Assembly (NCBI GenBank): GCA_905331475.1
Contig: CAJNYU010004681.1
Span: 122,322 to 186,321 of the forward strand
DNA from: Rotaria socialis
Lineage: Eukaryota > Rotifera > Eurotatoria > Philodinida > Philodinidae
Direction of reading: 5' to 3'
DNA length: 64,000 nt
Both the position numbers and the translations under genes were made by a program. Under the pieces are notes generated by a model. The model was not told where the DNA came from. It was given only the letters and a program-made list of their open reading frames with translations, and did no database searches. Positions 27,201 to 40,286 of the stretch are shown here, piece by piece. Numbering within the stretch: the first letter of the stretch is position 1; every line of letters starts with the position of its first letter.

Positions 27201-30200
27201 AAAATCGACCAAAATTCGAGGCAACAATGAAGTTCGTTGAAGATTATCTTAAAACTGTGGTTGAACAACCAAACTCTTTTGCTGATCGTGAACAAAATAA
27301 ATTAACGCACGAAGTAAAATAAATAAAATTCTTTTTGTCTACAGAGAAATTATATCTTCATTTTATATATTTTTTTCTTAAGGTTGTCAATTTAGCTCGT
27401 CGTTTAATATTTTTTGGTTTTTATAGTTTCGAAGATTTACTTAAATTAACACAAACATTACTCGGTATTCTTGATACAAGTAAAGTTTTATCATCAACTG
27501 ATCGTCATTCGAATCCTGAACAAGGTTATATTATATTGAAAAATTCAATTATTAGAATTTACTTTTTTTTTTCTTTCAAAATATCATTTTTAGTAGTAGC
27601 TATTGTAGCAAATGCAAAATCACAAAAATATGATCATGTTCTTCCAACAACAGCTCCGTTCAATGTTAATGATGCTGTCGCTGATCAACAATCAGATGTA
27701 CTTGATAATTTAGCTTATGAAACAAAAATGAATGTTATTGCTATTCTTGAATTCATTCTTGATATTCGTCTTGATTTTCGTATTTCACGTCTCATATCAA
27801 TATTTAAAAAAAAATATGATCGTCTTGGTAGACCATTTGACAGTTTCTTTGTTCTCAAAAGGACATGTATTTTCTTTCCATTATTTAGAACCATCAACTC
27901 ATGGAATTGCAGCAGACTTGCAAACAGCTGATATTGAATGTATATTTGATTCTAATTTAGTATCAATAACTGAACCGAACCTGGATTTGGATGATACGAA
28001 AGGAAAAACGTTTCTTAAAGTTTTACTTAATTTAATAATGCATGACTATCAACCATTAGTATCACGTGCATTATCTTTATTATTTCGTCATTTTAATCAG
28101 CGGAAAGAAACATTACAACATTTAAATCAAGTTCAATTACTTGTTAGTGAAACAGACATTAAAAATTATAAACAAATTAAAATCGATCTTGATCAATTAC
28201 GATTATTTGTTGAAAAATCTGAATTATGGGTTTATAAAAAAGGAAAAGACGGACTATTATCAGCGTCTAGTGTCAACGACGGTACTCTTGATCAAGACGA
28301 TAGAAAAGATGAAGAATTTGAAATCAAGGTAATATGAAAATTATACTATCATTTAGAAATTGAAGTAAAATGAAAATAATCAAAAAACAAAACAACAGTG
28401 TGCAGAGATTTTATAGAGAAATAAGTTAGACACATACTAATTTGTTAGAATTGATCATAAACAATATACTCGAGTCAAATTTAATATAGAAATTTCAATA
28501 AATGAATAAATAAATAAATATGTATATAGCTATGATTTGTTCAGGTATCACTGTTGAACAAAATCGAGTTAATATTTATTTTGCATTGTATAAACATTAC
28601 TAAGTATTGTTGAATTTCTATGACTAAGTGGAGACATTGTTCAGCATGTGTCAACAAAGTAAGAGATGTCAAACTAAGTACGATCAGTCATGGAGAGATC
28701 CTATACAAGTCACTAGCGGTTATTAGTTTCTTAACTACTCATATGATGGCATACTAAAGATGTTGTGACTTAAACCAATTCTTGCGTTCCGTTAGTTTGT
28801 ATGAGCAGCTCAAAAACAAAACTCTGCATCAGGCATGTTACAGTTGGTATTCATTGTAGGAGAGAGGCTGCAGGCTATTGCACCTAGAAAAAAAAGTAGT
28901 TGATAGGAGAGAGTGTGGAAATGTTATTTTAATAATCAATGAATTTTTTAATAATTATTTGATTTATATTGTTCATCAAAGAAATTAGCTACATCATCCG
29001 GTTTAAGCGATGCTGAATTCGATTTAAATGGTCCAAATGTTAGTGAAGAATCTGCATATCGATATACATCAATATTCCAGGTTAGTAAATAAGCACCAAG
29101 ACACATTTGAAACAGATTTTACTATTACTAAACATGGGACAAATCATTTCTTTTTGCTTGTTTTTTATTCGATTTCTTTCGGTGGTTGATGGGCTTTAAA
29201 TACACATAGATAGAAAGACCTTTTAATTCATATCTCTGTGTATCTGTCTATTTTCCTAGGGTATACATAAATTCATTGACACGGTAATTGGGATATATAT
29301 ATATGTATATATTTATCTACACATATCTATAAACATTTTTACATTATCATTATTATTATTCAATTGTATTGCATATTCGTTCTTCTTCTTTCAATTTCAC
29401 TTGTCTTGTCATTCTGAGCCTGAATATGCTTCTTGTCGTTTCGAAATGAAAACTAAAACATGATTTAGTGCATGATTAAGAAGAATAAAAATCTAAAAAT
29501 AATTTTAAAATTCGATCGTTTTTTGTCTCTGGCATGTTTCGTTCGATTTCAAAAGAAAATTTAAAAACTAATTCTTTCTTATAGTGCAATAAGCATGTTT
29601 TTATTGATTGATTGGCTTGTGAAACTAATGTAATTTGTTTGAATTCGAAAAGATTCGTTTAATCTTGACTTGAATAGATGTATAAATATGATTTATTGAA
29701 TATTTAGATTCTTCGTCGTATGATGAAATTATGTGTCGTTGAGGGTGCTGATGGTAATATGTATGCTCGAGAAAATGAACAACGTTTATTAAGAAATATG
29801 GATGTACATGTAGTTGTACTTGATTTATTAAAAATTCCATATGATAAAGTAAAAAAAAGAAGATAAAGAATAAAATATAGATTTTTATTTTTTTGGAAAT
29901 TTTTTACAGGTTGAAGATACTCGAATGAATCATATTATGAAATTAGCACATAATCTTTTACAATATTTTTGTTTTAATAATCCAACAAATCAAGCAAAAT
30001 TATATGAACTCTATTTTAATGATTATCAGCAAATATCTGAAGTAAACAGTCAGCTAGCAAAAGTATTGTATTTTAATTTTTCACCTTTAGGAACAAGAAG
30101 TTGAAACGTGTTGTTATATTTTTATGAATAATGTTCAATTATGTAGAACAATAACTGAAAAACATGTCCAACATTTTGTCCATTTAATTGAATTGCATGG

Positions 30201-33200
30201 AAGAAAAGTTTTATATATCAAATTTTTGCAAACGGTTGTTAAAGCTGAAAATCAATATATTAGAAATTGTCAAGATGTTGTTATGTCAGAAGTAAGCATT
30301 TGAATAGAAAAGCGAATTAGCATTAGAGTTTAAAATCAGTAACTGAACTAGGCGAGAGTAATCAACTTGAGCTTCAGAACTCTAGCTTTATTCGAACTCG
30401 TTACTGTTTTTAATGTTGAATATTTATTTAAAATATTTTTATCTTTTAGTTGGTTAGCTCCGATGAAGTACTAATGTTTTATGAAAAAGGAAATTTATCA
30501 GATCTTACCGAACGTATGCAATCGGAAACCGAACGATCCGACCAAAATTCTTTATTAAATTATCATGTACAACTCGTTCATCTATTAGCAATGTGTACTG
30601 AAGGAAAAAATGCATCAACAGAAATAAAATGCCATTCATTAATTGGCTTAGATGATATTGTTTTAATCGTTACACATCCTGATTGTAGTCCTGAAGTTTG
30701 TAGTTTTATTGAATTGATTCTTTTTTTACACTAATCTAAATTTTATTTTAGGTTAAAAATGCATATATTACCTTTTTAACGCATTGTTATATTGATACAG
30801 AAGTTGAAATGAAAGAAATTTATAATAGTCAACATATTTATACTTTAATTGAAAATTCGTTTTGTCCTGATATTGAAAAAGTAAGTAGTAGAGCTTTGAA
30901 ATTTTCAATATTTTACATACGTTAGACAATAATCATTAAGATTAAAACATATATACGACATATGGTGGGTGAAAGAGTAATAGTATTGATGGTACCAGAT
31001 GTGGTAACAAAACAGGACTATTGAAAAGAACTTGCTGATTTACTATAATCAATTAATAAGTGAGCATCAGATGGACAAAGAATAGAAGATAATTCTTTTG
31101 CCCTTGGTCAATGTCCCATTTGTAAATTAAGGTTACGTCTAAGGAGTGCTGTTCAACATCACTTTTTACTAAAATAAATGAGTTGTACAAAAGATCGATA
31201 AAAAACAATCTACTTCGAAATATGTATGATTGATAATTAATGATTTTAAAAGTCTGAATGTAATTTCAAAGCTTCATTCGATTCACACAAAGAAAAACTA
31301 GCGTTTATTGACAAAATAAAATTATGCATTTTCGAAAAATCCTAATAATAGTTGCAAATTGTACCGAGTTATTAGTCATGAGAAAGGGTAAATCCTGAAT
31401 GGCATATAAACCCTGGACGATTAAGTGAGATTTGATACATACTCAGTGACATTTATTGCTAATATTATGGATCCCTAGCATTTTATCTAACCATATCGTT
31501 ATTAGGCATTTGTTGATGTCACTTAGCACAGCATTTTTTAACAGAAGTCAGTCATTCAACATGTTTCTGTTGATCTAAATCGCTTGAGCGTATAATTAAA
31601 CACTGAATTAGGCAAGCATGATTTCACATGTCTTGAAAATAAAGATTGATAAGATCATGAACAAAGATTAAATAAATAAAGGTTTTTCGTTGCCATGATA
31701 AACTAGTTTCGTATTCGTGTATTACACTTATTTTGATTAATTAGAATCTATATGAACGACACCTGCTGGACAATGAGTAGTGTTCCTTTTCATGAAAATA
31801 TTTTATAATCAAATGAAAAGAAATCGACTGTTTTTAATATAATTATCCTTCAAAAAGACTTTGCTAAACACAACAAATTAGTGTGGGATAAGATCAAATA
31901 TTGATATAATTTCTTTATAATTAGTCCATTTTCTCTAATGATTGTAAATAGAATATGCTAAAGCCATTTTAATTTATTAGCAAACGAACACCATGAAAAT
32001 TCGATATTTGTTTTTCTTTTTAGTTGATCACTAAACCAGCTGAACGTCGCAATTTAGAAAAATATATTTTAGACACTGTAACTGATTTAATCAATCAATT
32101 TTTCAATTCACCATATTTTGAACAATCTTCATCAGTCCAGGTAAAGATAGAAAATCATTTAAACTTTCATCCGAACAGTAAAACTTGTTTCACCCGATTC
32201 GTTTCTTACAATAAAAAAAAAACAAAAAAACTTTTATAATATTCAAGATCGATTGCAAGGTGAGATTTGCTCTTAGGATCATTTTGTGCTAGATGATGAT
32301 CGATCACTAGAAATCGCAGAATCGATAATCATTGCTACATGGGAGGTACTGGGTTCATATTAGACTAAAATTAACACCTTACAGATAACAGCTAATGCAT
32401 GTTTATTTCTCATTGCATGGTTTTTGATATTTTGCTCTCTTGTAGCTTATAGATAAAGATGAAAAAAAGGTAAGACAATCATGATGATTCATTAACAAAT
32501 AAATTTGTATGATATGTTTACCCAAGAGCTTAACTCCTTTGATGAATTTTTTTCCATTTCGTCGATAGATCATATTTTGCGCATTTCCTATCGCTGCATG
32601 TGTGGACTGATCACTTCTTCTTCTTTTTTTTTAAAATGATTTAATTATGTTTTTGGTATAAACACACAAATTTAAATGAATCAAATATGTTGTCATTTAG
32701 CATCGCAATACAACAGTTATATCATTATACAGCCATCTAGCTCGATTGCTAAGTGTATCATGGTTGACAACGGCTGAACGAGAACGTGTCGATAGATGTA
32801 TCCATATTTTAACATTAATTGGTAAAAAAAGACAACTTAAATGAAGTGTTAGCCATATCTTATTGAATTTTTAGCTGATCGACGTGGTCTTGGCCAAATG
32901 TTACGTTCAAGTAGTAATGCGGCAGTTGATATAGCAGCTCGTTCCCGACGCGCAAGTCGTAGTGCAACATCTGACCGGACGCATACTATTGACCCCGGTA
33001 CATTTAGTACAGCACAACGACGTGATCATTTAGAAGATGTTGAACATAAACGTGTTATTGATAATTTTGTGGTAATTAAACGAATTTTGAATAAACCAAA
33101 ATCAAATAAATTAAATTAAATTTTTTCTCTAGGATTTTCTTGCTCAAGTCAGCGCACGAGTTAAGCCCCTTGTTCAAGCTGAAGTTAGTGTACTTGTCGA

Positions 33201-36200
33201 TGTTATTCGAGCACCACATGCACTCTTTCCTGAAACCAGTGAATCGCGTTCGAAATTTCTCAGTGGAACATTTGTACACAAGTATGTAGTATATATAAAA
33301 TGCTTGATTGGCACATGAAATTTCTTACACTATAAAAAATAAGAATTTATTAAATCTTCATGAATCCCTCTAAAACATTCTTTAGACTAATAAATCATAC
33401 AACAATGATGTTAATAAAGCACCATGAAAGACAACTAAGTTTTCATGTACTCAACCTCCTAACTGATTATGCTCGTACAATGCAGCATAAAGAGATTCTC
33501 CATTGGGAATCTAATCATGAGGTAGAACAAGAAAATGATTTTCTTTTAAATTTTGATTTCGAGTTGATAAATAAAACAGCAATTATATCTATTCTCGAAT
33601 AAAATAGTGGTTTGATTGATCAAGCACTTCTGCGACTGCTATCTTATTCGAGATGCAATGCTATATAATTCGTTGTATTTCACTGTATTGCTATTGCTTT
33701 TTCTTCGGCAGTTTTGTGTTGTTTAGATTGATACAGCATGCCAAATATTTGCTTACACAATCTGAGGAGAGCCTCTGTTTGCGCATAATGCATGCACTCA
33801 AATCGATGGTCAAAAGCAATTACGAACACGATATCAGGGTATTAAAGCCTAGCTTTGCTTTATTTGATTATTTCACGTTGAAAAATATTCACAATAAAAA
33901 AAAAAACGAAATCTCTTTAGGGACAAAATTTACGGTTAAAACTACTGCGAAGGTATTTTTCTGATGACAAACAATATTTAAAGTCGCTTCATCAACCATT
34001 AAAAGGTTTATTAAAAGAAAAAAAATTTTGCATAATTATTTATCGTATTTTATTTTTATTAGAAGAAGATGCTCTTGATAGATTAAGAAAAACACAAAAT
34101 GAATTAAATACACAAGGAGCTAGTGATCTTGTTGTAGAATTATTTATGAGCGAATCACCAGTCAATATACTAGAAGAAAGCGTTAATTTAGCTATAGCAT
34201 TATTAGAAGGTGGTAATACAGAAGTTCAGGTTAGCTTGTCTTTTTTTAAATATATTTATCTTTAATTATTTTGAATAATAAAAACTCTATGTATAGACAA
34301 GCATTTTTCGTCATTTACATGGATGTGAATCAGCATCGGAGAAATTCTTCCTAGTTTTTTACGATAAAATGTGTATCGCTCAAAAAACATTAAAAAGTAT
34401 GCCATCAACGTCATCAGATACCAATGAATTTAATCATGACTTCGATGATTTAATATTTACGTCGAAATCTGGTGCAATATCACCTTTAATAAGTCCAACA
34501 GCAACTGATCGTCAAATATCGTTGACAGGTGATCGAGCTATATCTAATGATGAACGGGAACCATTGCTTCCTGAAAGGCAAATATCGTTTAGTCCACCAG
34601 ATGAAAACACTTTTAATTTTGATCAACAATCAACTAGTAGTGCATCGGAACAAAGTCAGTTTTTATTGATTTATGTATTTTAAAATTCGTTACAATTGAA
34701 ATTTATTTATTTAGATGCTCTTGCTATTCATGAATCACATGAAGAACCACAAGCATTACTTATAACATCAACTACTTACCAAGAACGACCACCGGAAGAC
34801 GAAATAACAACTCCAATAGCAACATCATTCGATCTGTTTGATTTTCAGTAAGCATTTCCTATCCGAGATATACTGTAGAATATTCAGATTTCTAATTTGA
34901 AATCTATTAGCAATTAAATTATTTACCATAATAGCAGATCAATTTTTTAGCCTGATTCACAATTTTATGATAATGCAGTAAATCGAAGAAAATTAATTCT
35001 TTTTGTGGAGACCTCAATCCTAATTTGTTATAATTGCATACAGTACCTGTGGCTAGTATCGGAATCATTGAAAAAGATCCACATTTTTTTCTTGAAATAA
35101 ATATCCAGTAAATTCATCACTTTTATCAATCGATAAGCATACTGGTTTATGCAAGCGAGAAAACACTAGTTTTTCTGATTGGCATTATTTGCAATCATCT
35201 TTTCCTTATTTTATATTAATTTAAAAAATTAAACTAGAGCTTACTACGTCAAAGTGATCGAGTCGGAATACTCTCTGTTCTAAATTGAATTAAAAAAAAC
35301 CGAATGAATAATAAACGTTTTAGACAATGCTATTAAATATTCAATAAAAATAATAAATATTTATATATTTAGATCTCAAAATCGTCGTCATAAACTTCCA
35401 TTTGAAATTCGTATCATGCAACCAATATTACGTTTTCTACAGTTACTCTGTGAAAATCATAACCCAGAATTTCAGGTTTCTATTGTTCTTATTTCTTAAT
35501 CTTAATTTTTTTCCTTAACTTCTTCTTTTTTAGAATTATCTTCGATTACAAGATAGTAATAAAACGAACTATAATCTTGTGTGTGAAACATTGAAATTTC
35601 TTGATGCTATCTGTGGTTCACAAACAGGCTTACTTGGATTATTAGGAAATTATATTAATGAAAATAATGTGGAATTAATAAATCAAGCATTAAATACATT
35701 AACTGAATATTGCCAAGGGCCATGCCGAGATAATCAAGATGCTATTGTTAATCACGAATCCAATGGCATTGATATAATCATCGCTATTGTATTAAATGAT
35801 ATAACGCCGTTAAATCAAAAAAATTACGATCTTGTACTTGAATTAAAAGTAAATTCAATAATTTGATGAATTCTAACTTTTTCCATATTGATTTTTTGAT
35901 CCTGTAGGATAATGCATCAAAATTACTTTTAGCTGTTATGGAAAGTCGCGATGATAGTACAAATGCTGAACGTATCCTTAGAAATATTGTACCTGTTTCA
36001 CAATTGGTAATTAAGAGAGAGAGAGAGAGACCGGTTTCTATTTAGAGAAAAATATTAATTTTTGTTGCTTTTTTTGTGTAGCTTGATGTTGGTTGTGAAA
36101 TTTATATTCGTGGTAAACAACAAGAAATACAAGAAAAAAGTGCACTAGAAACTGAGAACGATGAACAACTGCATGAAGAGGAAGGAAATGAAAGTTCGGA

Positions 36201-39200
36201 TAATGTTGCTCAGAGTGTGGGTCACAATATATATATTCTTGCATATCAGGTATAGATTTTTGAGACCAATATGCAATAAATTTGAGACAATATTTCTTTT
36301 TTTAGCTTGCGCGTCATAATCGTGAACTTGAAGGACTAATGCAAAAACGAACACTACATGATGAAGCGCTATCCTATTATCATAAACATACAGCTGAAAT
36401 TGAAATCATTCGACATGATCGATCAATTGAACCAAGTATTTATCAATGTCTTTTGTTCGATTTAAAATCTAAATTAGTGTTATTTTACAGTTGTTTTTCC
36501 TGTTCCACAATTATGTGAATTTTTAACTGTTGAAAAAAAGCAAAAAGTCTTTTTGACATGTGAACAAGATGAACAAGGTTCAAAAGTCAAAGATTTCTTT
36601 GAGAAATTTCCAGAAATATTCGAAGAAATGAAATGGCAAAGAAAATTACGCCATCAACCAACATTATATTGGTTTTCATCTCATATGTCTTTATGGAGTG
36701 ATATATCATTTAATTTTGCTGTTTTAATCAATATACTCGTTGCTGTTTTCTATCCATTTAATAAAGGTCTTAAAGGTATAAGTATTTATTTGAAAAATGA
36801 AATCAAACATATTGAATTGGTATTTGTTTTTCTTTCTTTCTATAAGATCTTGATCCTCGTGCTTCCGCAGCTATATGGAGTGCATTATTTATTACCTTAG
36901 TTGCTATCTTAATAAGACCAAATGTAGCATCGATGCGTATGTTTTTTGTTGCCGGAATTTTACGGTCAATTTATTCTGTTGGTCTTGGCCCTACTCTATG
37001 GTTCATGGGAGCAATACAGGTAGAATCTATTGAGCGAATTATTTGTAGTATTAACTAAGTTTATTTATTTATTTCAGGTGTTAAATAAAGGTGTATTTTT
37101 AGTTAGTTTTATGGGCAATAATGGGACATTTTCTAAATCGCGCTATGAAAATTTGGCAAATTTTGAGCTTGTTTATCATGTCGGATATTTATTCCTTTGT
37201 GTACTTGGTTTATGTGTTCATGAATTCTTCTACAGTTTATTGGTAAGTTGAATATGTATATATATATATATATATATTTATTAATTGTTGATTGCTTGAT
37301 GTTAGTGGCTTAGTTGCAAATATGTTTAGTTTGTTTTATATATTATTTTGTAGGAATAGAAAATTGATTTTAAAGATTAGATTGAAGAAACGTTTTTTAT
37401 CCAAGAGATAAGCATAATTCCTATTTTAAGTATGAAATGGATTCAATCATTAACTTTCAATAGCTATTACTGGACTACCTTGCCATGAGCACTTCGTTGA
37501 TGGTTAAATAAGTTAAAGTCTTCTGTAGGCCTATGATTTCGATTAATAGCACGAAATCTTCGTGTTTGTAAAAATAGCATTTTTTAATAAGTTTTCTTTT
37601 AAATAAAAATTGTTTTGAGTCTATTCAAAGACCGGAGTCGACAACCATGTAGAAACCAATCTTCTGTAGCTCGTTATAGACTTAGTTTTTGAATTATTTC
37701 AATAAAATTATTTACAAGTAGCTGTTTAGTCATAATCTATAAAAAAAAAACTGAAAATTTGTTAAGCATAATGAAATGTTTGTGAATTTATCGAGCTTTC
37801 TTTCAGTGATGAAAAACGAATGAGCGAATATTTTCAAACTATCGATGATTTTTGTTATTATTTAAAATTATAGAAGAGTATTTTTCTTCATTTGTTATTT
37901 AAAACAAATTAGTTCAGTCGTATTTGATAATTGATAATAAAAATTCATTTGTTTTCAGCCCTGTATCCGTTCTACGGAATATATGTTAGCCGCCGTCTAT
38001 ACTAAAATATACTTAATAGACTCTTTATTGTAAGAGAGAATATGATAAATCTTTTTTTCTTCTGAAATCAGCCGATCAACTGTGTATTTACAAAAATATA
38101 ACTGTTGAAAATTTCTCTTGAAATAGAATTTCTTCTAAAATTTAATCTATATATATATTTGATGTTGTGATGTATTGCTTATCTTAGTTACTCGATGTTG
38201 TGTATCGTGAAGATACTCTATGGAATGTAATTCAATGTGTTGTACGCAATGCTAAATCAGTTATATTAACAGCTGTATTTGCTGTTATAATCATATATTT
38301 ATTTGCTATATGTGGCTATTTATTTATCCAAGATGATTTTCTTATGGAGGTGAATACGAAACCACTTGGGATTTCACAGCAAAATGATACGAAGATTTTG
38401 AGTAAGTCAAATAGAATCATTCGAATTTTTCTCACTCTCTCATTTCTGTTGAATGCTTTTGTTGCTTTCTATGTCATTTGAATATTATTGTGAAACTAAA
38501 GGAAAAAGAATAGAACATGAAAATTAACTTTTCTGTTTCCAGTTACTTGATATGATTTTTCGGGATGCAACCTTATTTCAAGTAACACAATCAGTGACAC
38601 GAAATGGAAAATCGATTATGTTAACAATGATGCTCGCACTTATACTAATTTATCTTTTTTCTCTTGTGGGTTTTATTTTTTTTCGTGATGATTTCTTAAC
38701 AAATATTCAAACAAGATTATATTCATCATATCCCCATCATCGATATCGACGTTCAAATAGCACTCTTAAAACAATGACACTGACGCGTATGTCAAATTGT
38801 CGTTGTCAATGTTTCGTGTTTATGTGTATTGTTGAGAAGAATTTGAAATAGATATTCTTCATCTTGTATTTTTAGCTACAACCATTCCAAGCATATTAAA
38901 TGATGGATATTGTACTAAAGATAATTGTACTAATGATACATTAGCAAATAATATTCGTCATGCAACTCAACCATTAAATGTATTGTCAGAAGAAGCAGCA
39001 GATGAAGAAGTTGAACGGTCTTGTGATACGTTATTTATGTGTATTGTTACAACACTCAACAAAGGCTTGCGAAATGGTGGTGGTATTGGTGATGTTCTAA
39101 GGCAACCTTCTAGTCAGGTATGTTTAGAGGAAAAAATTTTACTTTTTTCATGCTAGTTCACTGGGTTTCTTTTTTCGAAAAGAAAACGTTTGCTAAAATG

Positions 39201-40286
39201 AAATAGAATAAAAAATAATCTTCCTGTGATTACTGTAGCTGTATTGTTGTTTTACTTCAGTGAAAGGAATATCTACTTGACTAAATTTTCTCTCTAATTC
39301 CACTCATAGTTTTGTAGGATACTCTGAATTACATTATACAAATAAACTGGCATTTGTACAACATTCTAAATAGCCATGTACATAGTAAAACGAAATTGAA
39401 TGGAAAGTCAATTTTTATTTAAATCTAGTGCATTTTTTGTTTTGAAAAATATTTCTGTAGACTCCTTGACACTTGCCACGAACGTAATTATTAGTAGATA
39501 AAATGATAACGTGTTTCTTTTCTTGTCTTTAAAGGAGCCACTCTACTTCTTCCGTGTTATCTACGATATGATGTTCTTCTTCATCGTTATAATTATAACA
39601 CTTAATTTAATTTTTGGTGTTATTATCGATAATTTCGCTGATTTACGTACTGAAAAACAACGAAATGATGAAATTCTTCGCAATACATGTTTTATTTGCG
39701 GTAAAAATAATCAAAATGTCTTAATTATTGAACTAGAGAAATAATTTCTTATTTATAGGACTCGATCGTAAATCGTTTGATAATAAGCATGTTACATTTG
39801 AAGATCATATTCGTAAAGTTCATAATATGTGGAATTATGTTTATTTTATGGTATTAATTAATGTTAAAGATTCAACAGAATATACTGGACCAGAAAGTTA
39901 TGTTCATGAAATGATTGAGGTTTGGTTTTTCTTTTCCTATTTAGAACGGAAACAAACTTAAATCGTACTTTATTGTTTTAGCAACGAAATCTTGATTGGT
40001 TCCCACGTATGCGTACAAGTAGTTTAGATATTCAAGAAGACAAAAATAAAGAAGATCTAGATAATCGTATATTAAAATATCAAATGGAAGATGCTAATAA
40101 AGCTATAAAATCATTAACGATGGAATTGTCCGAATTACAAAAAATGGTAAATGGAAGAAAAAAAGACTTTCTTTCAAATATTTGTATTGCTAATTCATTT
40201 CTATTTAGGTAACCGACTCACGAGCACAAAAGCATCGAATGAATTTTCTTCAAAATCCATCAATGCCAACATCATTGAATGCATAA
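21274..40286 (+). CDS. ITPR: Inositol 1,4,5-trisphosphate receptor, complete
   Basis: Intracellular Ca2+ release channel of the ER, opened by IP3 and Ca2+. Exons: 21274-21368, 21421-21491, 21558-21910, 21974-22072, 22954-23034, 23122-23792, 24878-25019, 25083-25346, 25411-25583, 25652-25768, 25831-26037, 26762-26857, 26930-27085, 27154-27313, 27383-27524, 27594-27827, 27889-28328, 28982-29080, 29708-29848, 29910-30041, 30091-30291, 30450-30695, 30752-30880, 32024-32140, 32446-32469, 32701-32821, 32875-33071, 33133-33281, (33386-33521 or 33727-33838), 33921-34005, 34063-34229, 34297-34654, 34715-34847, 35373-35475, 35534-35848, 35908-36006, 36082-36249, 36306-36435, 36491-36775, 36847-37019, 37078-37242, (38188-38401 or 38543-38786), 38876-39117, 39535-39700, 39759-39919, 39982-40146, 40209-40286. 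Phases close exactly; about 2,801 aa with the second copy of each pair. Seen: N-terminal suppressor and MIR trefoils, IP3-core motif KPNRERQK and YRKNQ, helical repeats, six-segment pore with filter GGGIGD (about residue 2605), and the CFICG zinc site in the C-terminal linker. Similarity runs the whole length of vertebrate receptors. Confidence 0.97.
27525..27593 (+). other. In-frame 69-nt IP3 receptor intron without stops
   Basis: The intron between exons 15 and 16 has GT-AG borders, is a multiple of three and has no in-frame stop. Retention would add 23 mostly hydrophobic residues to a region that is variable in length between IP3 receptors. The composition (T-runs before the acceptor) favours a genuine intron, so the spliced form is my primary model. 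Confidence 0.6.
32446..32469 (+). other. ITPR: IP3 receptor 24-nt microexon
   Basis: Flanked by TTGTAG and GTAAGA, the microexon encodes eight residues (LIDKDEKK) between the helical-domain exons at 32024-32140 and 32701-32821. Both neighbours are phase 0, so it can be included or skipped without a frame change. The equivalent stretch in vertebrate receptors has no obvious counterpart to these charged residues, so a cassette exon is likely. Confidence 0.7.
33386..33521 (+). other. ITPR: IP3 receptor alternative exon 29A
   Basis: Acceptor CTTTAG before 33386 and donor GAG|GTAGAA after 33521. It starts by completing an AA|A codon and ends in phase 0. It encodes 46 residues beginning KLINHT, homologous to exon 29B and to the vertebrate KLIKHTKQLL segment of the regulatory helical region. 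It ends HWESNHE, longer by eight residues than 29B. Confidence 0.85.
33727..33838 (+). other. ITPR: IP3 receptor alternative exon 29B
   Basis: Acceptor GTTTAG before 33727 and donor AGG|GTATTA after 33838. It has the same entry and exit phase as 29A. It encodes [10 protein letters not shown] and onward, closer to the vertebrate sequence (for example EESLCLRI against EEKLCIKV) than 29A, so it is probably the ancestral copy. Confidence 0.85.
34006..34062 (+). other. In-frame 57-nt IP3 receptor intron without stops
   Basis: The intron has GT-AG borders and a length divisible by three, with no in-frame stop. Retention would add 19 residues, many hydrophobic. Alignment to the vertebrate segment before the EGASNLV block favours splicing it out. 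Confidence 0.55.
38188..38401 (+). other. ITPR: IP3 receptor alternative exon 42A (S4-S5 linker, S5, loop)
   Basis: Acceptor TCTTAG, donor TTGA|GTAAGT, 214 nt. It encodes LLDVVYRED, the S4-S5 linker, S5 (core [13 protein letters not shown]) and a short luminal loop with an NDT glycosylation sequon. It follows EFFYSLL from exon 41, as in vertebrate receptors, and ends with one base of a split codon completed by exon 43. Confidence 0.93.
38543..38786 (+). other. ITPR: IP3 receptor alternative exon 42B (S4-S5 linker, S5, loop)
   Basis: Acceptor TTCCAG, donor ACGC|GTATGT, 244 nt, same entry and exit phases as 42A. It encodes LLDMIFRDA, linker SVTRNGKS, S5 (core [17 protein letters not shown]) and a longer basic luminal loop ([10 protein letters not shown]) with an NST sequon. 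It is clearly a duplicate of 42A; the linker and S5 are closer to vertebrate receptors. Confidence 0.93.

Noticed and set aside
33360-33602. Apparent independent 80-codon ORF inside the IP3 receptor
   Set aside because: It is alternative exon 29A read into its flanking introns.
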